Shown here: positions 7,772 to 14,607 of the stretch, one piece after another
How positions within the stretch are numbered: the stretch's first letter is position 1
How the letters are laid out: every line of letters begins with the position of its first letter
Origin: Actinomadura harenae
Lineage (GTDB): Bacteria > Actinomycetota > Actinomycetes > Streptosporangiales > Streptosporangiaceae
DNA: 50,533 nucleotides
Reading direction: 5' to 3'
NCBI RefSeq assembly: GCF_003696215.1
Contig: NZ_RFFG01000057.1
Location: 1-50,533 of the forward strand
The notes under the pieces: model-generated
The model's database searches: none
Told to the model about the DNA's origin: nothing
What the model saw: the letters and a program-made list of their open reading frames with translations, nothing else
Program-made: the position numbers and the translations under genes

Positions 7772-8503
7772 TTGGATGCTGCGCTCGACGGCCCGTCGCC
7801 GCTGCGGCGGTGCGTGGCCGAAGCTCTGGGGACCGGGCTCCTCCTGGCCGCGATCGTGGGCTCCGGAATTCTTGGCGCCCGGCTCTCCGCAGGGAACACC
7901 GGGGTGGCCCTCCTGGCGAACGCCCTGGCGACGGGCGCGGTGCTGTTCGCGCTCATCGAGTGGCTCGCCCCGATCTCCGGCGCCCACTTCAACCCGCTGG
8001 TCAGTCTCGCCATGGCGTTCCGCGGCGACATCAAGCTCGGAGTGGCGGCCGCGTACGTTCCCGCCCAGTTGCTGGGAGGCTTCGCCGGGGTCGGCCTCGC
8101 GGACGCCATGTTCGGAGCACCGGTGTTCGCCCAGGCCACACACGAATCGTCCGGGTCGACGCGAACGCTCGCCGAGTTCGTCGCCACGTTCGGCCTGCTC
8201 GGAATCATCTGGACGTGCTCGCGAACGCGCTCTGCAGCACTCCCGGCCATCGTGGCCGCCTACGTCGTCGGAATCTTCTGGTTCACCCCAACGGGCTACG
8301 CCAACCCGGCCGTCGCCCTGGCAAGAACACTCACGGACACCCCCACAGGCATCCGTCCACAAGACATCCCCGCCCTCCTCCTAGGAGAAGCCGCCGGAAC
8401 AGCCACCGCCATTGCCCTCCTCACCTGGCTGACCCCGAACCCCCACACCGGATCCCTGGTTCGGCGCGCCCCAGACCGTCCGAATCTCAAGGCCCGCGCC
8501 TGA
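7772..8503 (+). CDS. MIP family channel (aquaporin/glycerol facilitator-like)
   Basis: A 243-residue six-helix channel. Both half-helix motifs are present, although the first is altered: NPL (Asn74) instead of NPA, then NPA (Asn178). It would conduct water or small neutral solutes; altered NPA boxes occur in metalloid channels such as arsenite porins. The proposed TTG start at 7772 lies three bases after a GAGG motif; a GTG at 7814 is possible but would cut into the first helix. The gene begins only five bases after the DUF3237 stop, so it may share that transcript. Confidence 0.8.
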   Translation: MDAALDGPSPLRRCVAEALGTGLLLAAIVGSGILGARLSAGNTGVALLANALATGAVLFALIEWLAPISGAHFNPLVSLAMAFRGDIKLGVAAAYVPAQLLGGFAGVGLADAMFGAPVFAQATHESSGSTRTLAEFVATFGLLGIIWTCSRTRSAALPAIVAAYVVGIFWFTPTGYANPAVALARTLTDTPTGIRPQDIPALLLGEAAGTATAIALLTWLTPNPHTGSLVRRAPDRPNLKARA

Positions 8504-8639
8504 CCCGGCGCCGAGTGCATGGGTCGCCGTCTGCCAAGCAGGCGACAACGATCGCGATGAGGCGGTACAGCCACTCAGGTGGACGCCCGTGCTCGCCGCC
8601 TCAACGCCAGAATCAGGCCTGGCCGATGGCGCTCGACGG

Positions 8640-8831
8640 CTATATGCCCTGTCGGTTGATGCAGGAGATGAGACTTGCCAGGCTCTCTCGGGTGACCGTG
8701 AGATGGCCGCGATCCGCAGCCTTGCTGTCACGGATTCCCACGATGGCCCCGAGGCCAGCCACCTCGACGCAGTCGGTACCGCCGCTGTCGCCGCCTGTTG
8801 AATAGCTGCTCTTGCGCCACCTAGCGATCAT
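8640..8831 (-). CDS. DUF397 domain protein (second copy)
   Basis: A 63-residue protein with the DUF397 pattern W-R-K-S-S-x-S, GTDCVEVA, a V-G-I-R-D-S-K core and a short C-terminal helix. DUF397 proteins are small actinobacterial partners of XRE/DUF5753 regulators in WhiJ-type developmental systems and have been likened to antitoxin-like modulators. The ATG shares one base with the stop of the first DUF397 gene. This is the last gene of the leftward three-gene operon. About half its residues match the neighbour, indicating tandem duplication. Confidence 0.85.
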   Translation of the reverse strand: MIARWRKSSYSTGGDSGGTDCVEVAGLGAIVGIRDSKAADRGHLTVTRESLASLISCINRQGI

Positions 8832-9016
8832 CAGGGCAGCTGCCTGATGTGCTCGGCGAGTTGTACGAAACTTGCGTGGGGGACGGAGAGGTTTCCATGC
8901 ATGGGAGCTTTGCTGTCGCGGATGCCGATCGTGGTTCCGAGGTTGGCCAGCTCGACGCAGTCGGTGCCGTCACTGCCGCCGCCCGTCGAATGGCTACTTT
9001 TGCGCCAGTCATTCAC
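8831..9016 (-). CDS. DUF397 domain protein (first copy)
   Basis: A 61-residue DUF397 protein (NDWRKSSHST, GTDCVELANLG, IGIRDSKAP). GTG 9016 overlaps the stop of the upstream XRE gene by four bases (GTGA), so it is probably made in fixed proportion to the regulator. It differs from its paralogue mostly in the C-terminal third (AEHIRQLP against LISCINRQGI), which may set partner choice. Confidence 0.85.
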   Translation of the reverse strand: MNDWRKSSHSTGGGSDGTDCVELANLGTTIGIRDSKAPMHGNLSVPHASFVQLAEHIRQLP

Positions 9017-9816
9017 TGAAGGCTCTCCAGCTTCTTCCTGATCAGCTGACGCGTCGCCTCTTCGGTGAGTGCAACCGCGCCCATTCGGTCATACCGTAGC
9101 GCGAGATTTTGAACTTCCGAGGCTTCGTGTACCAGTTTGCCCCCGAGCTGGGCCCACATGTACGCGACCTGTTCGCCGGATGGTGTGGTGATCATCTCGA
9201 AGGTGCCGGCCTGTCCGGCATGCCATTCGCCGTCCGGGATGACGCGGACGCTGGCTCGCTCGCAGAGCGCGAGTAGTGCTTCCAGTTGCTCCCGCTTGAG
9301 CTCATCGCTGATCGGCGGGTCGAGTGCGCGCTCGTCGATCAGGACCCAGAGGGACATGCGGTCGAGCTGGCTCAGCAGGAGCTCGGTTCGCGCCATGCGC
9401 TTGCGCAGCGAAGCTTCCACGTCGCGGACGACGCGGACGTGATTGAGCATCTCGCGCGCATAGCTCTCGGTCTGAAAGGGGACGGGGATCAGCCCCGTCG
9501 AGTAAATCTTGACACTCAGGGACTTCTGCTCGAAATCGCCCAGCTTCTTGGCCCAGTTCTCCTCGATACCGACCTTCACGGCGAAACGGCGGAGGACGGC
9601 GTACATGGTGCCCCACGCCTGATCGAGGGCGTCCGCGTGATGGTCGGTGAGCCTGAGTCGTCCGGCCTCGTAGTTTGCAACCCGCGCTTTGTCGGCGCCG
9701 ATGATCTGGGCGACGTCGGACTGGGAGAGGTTCCGGCGCTGGCGCTCTTTGCGCAGGTGAACGGACATGTAGTCCCACAGGGACGCGTCGGGGTTGAGGG
9801 ATTCGGCGGCCGACAT
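9013..9816 (-). CDS. XRE family regulator with DUF5753 domain (WhiJ-like)
   Basis: A 267-residue DNA-binding protein. Residues about 16-70 are a Cro/CI helix-turn-helix (LRKERQRRNLSQSDVAQIIG, then ANYEAGR). Residues from about 95 to the end form the DUF5753 domain found in actinobacterial developmental regulators. ATG 9816 has GGAG eight bases upstream. The gene heads an operon with two DUF397 genes and diverges from two small unknown genes plus an anti-sigma-type ATPase, the standard WhiJ neighbourhood. A promoter with TTGTAA and AAGTAT boxes 17 bases apart lies upstream, inside an inverted repeat, suggesting autoregulation. Confidence 0.88.
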   Translation of the reverse strand: MSAAESLNPDASLWDYMSVHLRKERQRRNLSQSDVAQIIGADKARVANYEAGRLRLTDHHADALDQAWGTMYAVLRRFAVKVGIEENWAKKLGDFEQKSLSVKIYSTGLIPVPFQTESYAREMLNHVRVVRDVEASLRKRMARTELLLSQLDRMSLWVLIDERALDPPISDELKREQLEALLALCERASVRVIPDGEWHAGQAGTFEMITTPSGEQVAYMWAQLGGKLVHEASEVQNLALRYDRMGAVALTEEATRQLIRKKLESLQ

Positions 9817-9832
9817 GGATCACGCTCCGGGG

Positions 9833-9875
9833 TTGTAAAAGCGCGGATACTTCTCGCGGGGGAGAGCTTTTACAA
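9833..9875. promoter_or_regulatory. Long-spaced inverted repeat bracketing the XRE promoter
   Basis: TTGTAAAAGC at 9833-9842 is repeated perfectly as GCTTTTACAA at 9866-9875, with a 23-base spacer. The right arm contains the proposed -35 box of the leftward XRE promoter and the left arm covers its likely start site. A protein bridging both arms would shut this promoter. Confidence 0.7.
9847..9875 (-). promoter_or_regulatory. Candidate promoter of the XRE-DUF397 operon
   Basis: On the minus strand TTGTAA (9875-9870) and AAGTAT (9852-9847) are separated by exactly 17 bases. Transcription would start near 9840, giving a leader of about 24 bases before the ATG at 9816. Confidence 0.5.
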
Positions 9876-9882
9876 GGATTCT

Positions 9883-9905
9883 ATGACCAGAGTCACGGTG
9901 GTCAT
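9883..9905. promoter_or_regulatory. Second dyad in the divergent control region
   Basis: ATGACCA at 9883-9889 and TGGTCAT at 9899-9905 form a perfect 7-bp inverted repeat around nine bases. It lies 28 bases before the ATG of the rightward gene at 9933 and is unrelated in sequence to the TTGTAAAAGC repeat, so a different protein may bind it. Confidence 0.55.
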
Positions 9906-9932
9906 GACAGCTCCAGAAAGGACGTGACGGCA

Positions 9933-10244
9933 ATGTCCGACTCCTTCTGTGTGTCAAAGAACAAACGAGATCGTGTCGTCCGGCTCGTCCGGGAACTGTT
10001 GTCTTGGGGTGGCGAACTCGCAAAACTCCTGCTCAGCGTGAATGGTGTCGCCGTTCTCGAGTGTGCGAACCGGTGGGTGTTCGAGATCGGGCGCGGTGTC
10101 CGGACGAATAGCCGGGAGTCGGCGGGAGGCAAGCAGGGTCTGACCTTCTGGACAGCGTGTCGCGGCGACGGGTACCAGGTCGAGACGCTCGTGCTCGCGC
10201 AGACGCCTGTCCGTCCGTGCTTCGGAGGAGGGGAAGGCCGGTGA
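9933..10244 (+). CDS. Small hypothetical protein of the WhiJ-like island
   Basis: A 103-residue protein without a recognised domain. The first 40 residues form a basic, amphipathic helical stretch (KNKRDRVVRLVRELLSWGGELAKLL). A beta-like ECANRWVFEIGRG segment follows, then WTACRGDGYQVETLV. ATG 9933 has AAGGA about ten bases upstream; GTG 9924 is less likely. Base composition is visibly less GC-rich than in flanking genes, hinting at acquisition. Its stop overlaps the next GTG by four bases, so it is the first gene of a coupled three-gene operon ending with an RsbW-like ATPase. Confidence 0.6.
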   Translation: MSDSFCVSKNKRDRVVRLVRELLSWGGELAKLLLSVNGVAVLECANRWVFEIGRGVRTNSRESAGGKQGLTFWTACRGDGYQVETLVLAQTPVRPCFGGGEGR

Positions 10245-10498
10245 CGGTGGAGCGGATGGTGTTGCTGGGGCGGCTGATGTCCGACCTTCAGCGGGCCGGG
10301 CGGGCGACTCGGTTGGAGTTGCCCGTGCTGGGGGAGCCCGTTTTGCATGTGCTCGCGCCTCGGACGGGACGGTGGTTCGCGGTGCTCGCGGTCGCCGACG
10401 CGCGTGGGGTCTGGCGGTTCGAGTGGTGCGGGGACCGGTGGGCGTTCGCGGACGGCTCGTCCACGGCGGCGGCGCGGATCGCGGAGGTCGAGCGGTGA
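10241..10498 (+). CDS. Small hypothetical protein, middle gene of ATPase operon
   Basis: An 85-residue protein without a named family. It has an N-terminal helix (RMVLLGRLMSDLQRAGRATRLE) followed by alternating strands with an RWFAVL and WRFEWCGDRWAFADG core. This layout resembles the second half of the preceding protein, so the two may be distant relatives. GTG 10241 and the stop at 10496-10498 both overlap their neighbours by four bases (GTGA), giving tight translational coupling. Confidence 0.65.
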   Translation: MTVERMVLLGRLMSDLQRAGRATRLELPVLGEPVLHVLAPRTGRWFAVLAVADARGVWRFEWCGDRWAFADGSSTAAARIAEVER

Positions 10499-11091
10499 CC
10501 TGGCGCGAGGTGATGAACCGGCGCATGGATGCGCGCAGGGACGGGCGGCTCGACGTCCGCGTGGCCCGTCACCACGTCCGGGACGTCGTGGGCACGCTGT
10601 CCCTCGGAATCGACCTGGAGGACCTGGAACTCGCGGTCACCGAGTTGGTCACCAACGCCGCACTCCACACGGCGTCCGGCTGGGTGGACGGGGGCGTCGG
10701 CATCGTCGTCCGGGCGATGAACGGGCGCGTCCGGGTGGAGGTCACCGACGACGGTGGAGCGGACACGCATCCGCTCGTTCCGGACGCGGTCGACGACGAG
10801 GGCTGGCTGGGCGAGTCGGGACGCGGCCTGGCGATGGTGGGAGCCCTCGCGGACAAGGCCGGGGCCTACCCCGTGCCAGGACGGAACGGCCCTCGCTGGG
10901 TGGTCTGGTTCGAGCTGCCGGGGACGGTGTCCGAAAGCGCGGACCACGAGGAACGCGTGCTGTTGCGGCTCGCGCTCAACGTCGCGTCCGCCGCGTTCAC
11001 CGAGGCCATGGGCACCTATGGCATGCTCCCCGGCACGGTGAAGACCATCCACACGATGGCCGAAGGCAACCTCGACCGCGTCCTCGGCTGA
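10495..11091 (+). CDS. ATP-binding protein, anti-sigma-factor kinase-like (HATPase_c_2)
   Basis: A 198-residue GHKL ATPase of the RsbW/SpoIIAB type common in actinobacteria. The N box is TELVTNAALHT, the first glycine box is EVTDDGG, and the second is SGRGLAMV. A C-terminal helical tail of about 50 residues extends beyond the fold. Such proteins act as anti-sigma factors or Ser kinases; members beside whiJ-like genes influence development. It is coupled to two small unknown genes and divergent from the XRE-DUF397-DUF397 operon, making one bipartite regulatory island. Confidence 0.85.
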   Translation: MTWREVMNRRMDARRDGRLDVRVARHHVRDVVGTLSLGIDLEDLELAVTELVTNAALHTASGWVDGGVGIVVRAMNGRVRVEVTDDGGADTHPLVPDAVDDEGWLGESGRGLAMVGALADKAGAYPVPGRNGPRWVVWFELPGTVSESADHEERVLLRLALNVASAAFTEAMGTYGMLPGTVKTIHTMAEGNLDRVLG

Positions 11092-11367
11092 CCGCCGAAC
11101 GGGCCGGGCGCTAGCCGGTCAGGGACAACTCGCGGACGTTGAGCAGGGACAAGCGGCCGCCGTCGGGGGAGCGTCAGCGATATCTCCAGGTGGCCGCCGA
11201 GTGGTGCTGGCCGGTGGACGTCCGCGGGCGGCTCGTGCGGTGGCCTTGGTTTGAGTGAGGCCGAGAGTCGGTGTCGGCTGCGTCCGTCTGCTTTCGGTGG
11301 GGGGCTGGCGGGTCGGGTGTCGCAGGGGTGGCCCGCCGGACGGGCCGGGGCGAAGCGTCGTTCGAGG
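11092..11367. other. Intergenic stretch with possible decayed coding sequence
   Basis: 276 bases hold no intact gene. On the minus strand a frame reads SPDGGRLSLLNVRELSLTG then a TAG at 11113-11111. It is preceded in frame by a TGA at 11176-11174, and it looks like the tail of a lost gene. Otherwise nothing was seen. Confidence 0.35.
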
Positions 11368-12393
11368 TCAGTGGTCCACGGTGGTTGTGGTGGTGACGGT
11401 GCCGGCCAGGGAGAGGAGCCACTTGGCGGAGATCTTGATCTCTGTGCCGAGCGGGACGGAGTCGTCCACCTTGATGGGGAAGTTGGCGCCCGCCGACTCG
11501 GCGCGGATCTCGACCTTGGCCGGGACCTGCACGCCGGGGGTGTCGCTGGTGAGCTCGATGACCGCGCCGAACGGGTGCCGGTTGTCGCCGAGGCCGATGG
11601 AGCCGATGTTGTTCCAGGCGCCGCGCCGGAGTTCGCGGGTGACGCCGACCGTGTACTTCTTCGGGACGAAGAGCGGGGCCGTGATCATCGCCGGGTGGCC
11701 CAGGTCGGCGCCGATGTCGGTGATGCCGATCGGCCAGATCGGGATGGCCGGGTGGTCGACGGTGAAGGTGGCCTCCCTGCTGCCCGCCGGGACGACGACG
11801 TAGGGCGGGATCTTCGGTTCCGGGCTGTTCGGCAGGCCGGAGACGTGGGTGAGGCGGAGGTCGACCGAGGTTCCGCCGACCTTGGCGGGCGCGCTGAGGC
11901 GGACGGTGCCGGTCGCCTTGGTGCCCGCCGATCGCGCGGGCATCGTCCGGGACGTTCATGTCGATGCGCGTCACCGTCTGGTCGCGCCAGTCCGGCGGGA
12001 CGACGGTGACGTCGGTGGTGGCGCTGGAGCCGGTCGTGCGGGCGACCAGGGGGACGGTCGTCGTCTCCGAGTACGCCTCCAACCGGACCGGGAAGCTGAC
12101 GCTCGTCTGCCCCGCCGGGATCCTGAACACGTCGTTCGGCACCGAGTAGGGATAGTTGCGGTCGCTGCGGTCGACGCTGATCACCTCGACGGCCAGGCCG
12201 CCCGCCGGGGCGGGCGCGTCCAGCCGGACGGTCTGGACGGCCTGGTCGCCGCCGGTGATCGTGGACGGGGGACGCTGGTCGAGGCGAACCGCGGGGTGGT
12301 GTCGGCGTGCGCGGGCGGCGCGACGAGGATCGGGAGCCCGGCGGTGAGGGCGACGGCGGCGAGGCCGAGTCGGCGGGTGCGCGTGGTGGTCAT
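11368..12393 (-). pseudogene. Secreted protein with two Ig-like repeats, disrupted by two frameshifts
   Basis: Begins at ATG 12393 with a clear Sec signal peptide ending APPAHA-D. At a run of five G (12267-12271) the protein-like frame shifts, and near 11929-11941 it shifts back, so first and last parts share a frame. The middle part (QTVRLDAPAPAGG..., IPAGQTSVSFPV) and last part (GTVRLSAPAKVGG..., VPAGSREATFTV) are two copies of one beta-sandwich-like domain. If repaired it would be about 340 residues, exported and probably wall- or surface-associated. Two compensating indels could be sequencing errors or real decay. Function unknown. Confidence 0.65.
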
Positions 12394-12516
12394 GCGACGC
12401 AGTAACGATCATCACGGACGCGCCGGACAGGGCCGCGGCGATCACGTTCGCGGCTCGTGAGGAATCCCGACGCGGCGCTGTTCCGTGATCGCTGGTGGTC
12501 ACCCCCGCAGGGGAGC

Positions 12517-13413
12517 TCAGCTCGGGTCGTCGGTCCAGGTGAGGGAGGTGATTCGCCAGCCGGTGGGGGTTTGGACGAACTGGGTGGACTTGCGGCCCGA
12601 GCCTTCGAAGGGGACGCCGTCGCGGATGCCGGACTTGCGGTAGTCGCTGAAGCGGTGGGCGATGGAGCCGGTGACCTCGGTGCGGTGGGCGACCTCCCAT
12701 TCGGAGAAAGAGGTCAGTGTCCCGTCGGTGAGGATCTTCTGGCGTGGGGTGATGAACGCGTCCAGGTCGTAGACGGCGGGTTCGGGGCCGGTGTTGTTGA
12801 CGATCACGGCCTGCGGGAGGAACAGGTCGCGGAGGGAGGCCAGGTCGGGCGTGCGGTCGCCGGTGTTGTCGAACGCGGCGAGCATGGCGTCCATGACGCG
12901 GTCCAGGTCGGCGGTCTCGGGGGCGGGCGGGTTCCAGTCGTCGGACGACAGGGCCCAGAGCTCCTCCGTCTCCCGGGTCATGCCGAGGCGCTCGGCGACG
13001 CGGATGCTGCGGGCGTTGTCCGGGAGGGAGCGCCACTCGGCGCGGGTGAGGCCGCGCTCGCGGAAGGCCCAGTCGATCATCCGCCGGATGACCGGGGAGA
13101 TCAGGCCGCGTCCCTCGGCGGAGGGTTCGAGCCAGCAGCCGAGCTCGCACACGCCCGATTCGGTGTCGAAGGACACGAACATGGTGCCGCCGACGAGCAC
13201 GCCGTCCAGCCAGATGCCGAAGATGCGGCGTCCGTCCCTGGCGTAGCGCTCGAGCACGCCGCGGGCGCCGTCCAGGTCGTCGATGACGAACGTGGGGCCG
13301 ACCCACGGCTTGATGTGCGCGCGGGCGCGGTCCTGGTGGGCCAGGAACTCGGCGGCGTAGAACGGCTCGAGCAGGCGGAGTTCGGCGTCGAGGCGCAGGG
13401 GCTGGACGAGCAA
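12517..13413 (-). CDS. GNAT acetyltransferase fused to an NTF2-like domain
   Basis: A 298-residue two-domain protein. Residues about 1-165 are a RimJ/RimL-type GNAT N-acetyltransferase, with the acetyl-CoA loop region LEPSAEGRGLISPVI and the NARSIRVAERLGM helix. Residues about 170-298 are a SnoaL/DUF4440-like cone domain (MDAMLAAFDNTGDRTPDLASLRDLF..., FVQTPTGWRITSLTW). The start is TTG 13413: GGAG lies five bases upstream and the protein then begins at the normal GNAT N-terminus. Nearby ATGs are out of frame. It diverges from a TetR gene only 48 bases away and is probably its target. Substrate unknown. Confidence 0.8.
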   Translation of the reverse strand: MLVQPLRLDAELRLLEPFYAAEFLAHQDRARAHIKPWVGPTFVIDDLDGARGVLERYARDGRRIFGIWLDGVLVGGTMFVSFDTESGVCELGCWLEPSAEGRGLISPVIRRMIDWAFRERGLTRAEWRSLPDNARSIRVAERLGMTRETEELWALSSDDWNPPAPETADLDRVMDAMLAAFDNTGDRTPDLASLRDLFLPQAVIVNNTGPEPAVYDLDAFITPRQKILTDGTLTSFSEWEVAHRTEVTGSIAHRFSDYRKSGIRDGVPFEGSGRKSTQFVQTPTGWRITSLTWTDDPS

Positions 13414-13461
13414 TTCGGCTCCATTCGCATAACGGGTGTTTTGTGAACGTACTCTGTCGGG

Positions 13462-14049
13462 ATGCCGCGCCACAAGGGAGACCACGACGCCCGCCGCCGG
13501 GACGTGTCCGCCGCGGTCTGGCGGGTCCTGTCCACGCAGGGCTTCGGCGGGCTGACGATGCGTGCGGTCGCCGCCGAGATGGGCGCGACGACCGGGCTCG
13601 TCACACACTATTTCGGCAGCAAGCAGGAGTTGGTCGAGCACGCGCTGGCCCTGCTGGACGAGCGGCGCCAGAGCCGTCCCCGGCCGGAGGCGCCCGACGG
13701 GATGGCCGGGCTGCGGGCGGCCCTGGCCGACATCCTTCCGCTCACGCCGGAGGGCGCGGCCGGTAACCGGATCTGGGTCGGCTCATGGGACGCGGCACTC
13801 GGCGTACCGGAACTGGCGGCCGGGCATGGCGTCCGCTACGCGGGCGCGCGCGAGCGGATCCGGCACCACGTTCAGGTGGCCCAGCGGCAGGGCGAGATTC
13901 CGGAATCCGATCCGGACGACTTGGCCGCGTCCATCCAGTCGTTCGCGTTGGGGCTCATCGTTCAGGTGCTGTTCGACGCGGACGCGTTTCCGCCCGAGCG
14001 GCAGCTTCGCCTGCTGGACGCCTTCCTGGCCAGCCTTGAGGCGGGGTGA
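13462..14049 (+). CDS. TetR family regulator (BetI-like C-terminal domain)
   Basis: A 195-residue regulator. The helix-turn-helix is at about residues 30-52 (TMRAVAAEMGATTGLVTHYF), followed by a helical domain of the BetI-like TetR_C_6 type (QGEIPESDPDDLAASIQSFALGLIVQVLF). ATG 13462 follows a 48-base divergent promoter region shared with the GNAT fusion gene, which it probably controls. The last 95 bases overlap the 3' end of the opposite-strand Lrp gene, an unusually long convergent overlap. Confidence 0.85.
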   Translation: MPRHKGDHDARRRDVSAAVWRVLSTQGFGGLTMRAVAAEMGATTGLVTHYFGSKQELVEHALALLDERRQSRPRPEAPDGMAGLRAALADILPLTPEGAAGNRIWVGSWDAALGVPELAAGHGVRYAGARERIRHHVQVAQRQGEIPESDPDDLAASIQSFALGLIVQVLFDADAFPPERQLRLLDAFLASLEAG

Positions 14050-14500
14050 CGGGACGTGACTCGGCGGGCCGCGGGTCCACGATCGCGGCCTCGTACGGGG
14101 TGGACAGAACAATGTGGCTGTTCATCTCGCCATGCTCACCCAGGCGTTCGAACAGGCCCTCGAGGTGCGGAAACGACGCGACGCGCACCTTCAGCATCGT
14201 GCACCACGCGCCGCTCAGCTTGTGGATCTCGACGACCTCGGGCAGGTCCTCGGCGCTGGTCGTCTTGAGCAGGCACCGCCCCGGCGTGCAGCGCATCTGG
14301 ACGAACGTGGTGAGCGGGAGGCCGACGGCAGCCGCGTCCACCTCGGCGCGGTAGCCGGTGATCACGCCGGACTCCTCGAGGCGCCGGACGCGTTCGGCGA
14401 CGGCGGGCGGGGACAGGTTGACGCGCGCGGCGAGGCGGTTGAAGGACAGGCGTCCGTCCCGCTGGAGCTCGTCGATGATCCGCTGGTCGGTCTGGTCCAT
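13955..14500 (-). CDS. Lrp/AsnC family transcriptional regulator
   Basis: A 181-residue regulator: N-terminal winged helix (DQRIIDELQRDGRLSFNRLAARV, then SPPAVAERVRRLEESGVI) and a C-terminal RAM ligand domain of about 80 residues ending near TPYEAAIV. Lrp proteins are usually 150-160 residues. The last 30 residues (Arg/Ala/Pro rich) are an extra tail that runs through the end of the opposing TetR gene. ATG 14500 has GAAGGA eight bases upstream; the in-frame TTG 14506 is too close to it. Divergent from an MFS exporter gene, with an inverted repeat beside its start codon, it likely controls itself and the exporter. Confidence 0.85.
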   Translation of the reverse strand: MDQTDQRIIDELQRDGRLSFNRLAARVNLSPPAVAERVRRLEESGVITGYRAEVDAAAVGLPLTTFVQMRCTPGRCLLKTTSAEDLPEVVEIHKLSGAWCTMLKVRVASFPHLEGLFERLGEHGEMNSHIVLSTPYEAAIVDPRPAESRPVTPPQGWPGRRPAGEAAARAETRPRRTAPER

Positions 14501-14504
14501 GTGC

Positions 14505-14528
14505 AAGGTCCTTCGCGGCGAAGACCTT
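14505..14528. promoter_or_regulatory. Inverted repeat, probable Lrp-type operator
   Basis: AAGGTC(C)TTCGC and GCGAAGACCTT form an 11-bp inverted repeat with one extra C in the left arm and one central G. It covers the ribosome site of the leftward Lrp gene and faces the MFS promoter, fitting autoregulation by the adjacent Lrp protein. Confidence 0.6.
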
Positions 14529-14607
14529 TCAACCTAACGGCGTATCAGGGCGAACACCATCGAACGCCCCTTCATCGGATCGCTCCGCTTTCCTACCGTT
14601 CTGAGGC

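Noticed and set aside
9000..10250. Prophage or integrative element
   Set aside because: Lower GC and regulators are present, but no integrase, tRNA, att repeats or phage structural genes were seen.
11174..13306. 710-codon minus-strand frame spanning two loci
   Set aside because: Only its middle part (about 11940-12266) is protein-like and belongs to the frameshifted secreted protein; the rest is an out-of-frame shadow of the GNAT fusion and neighbours.
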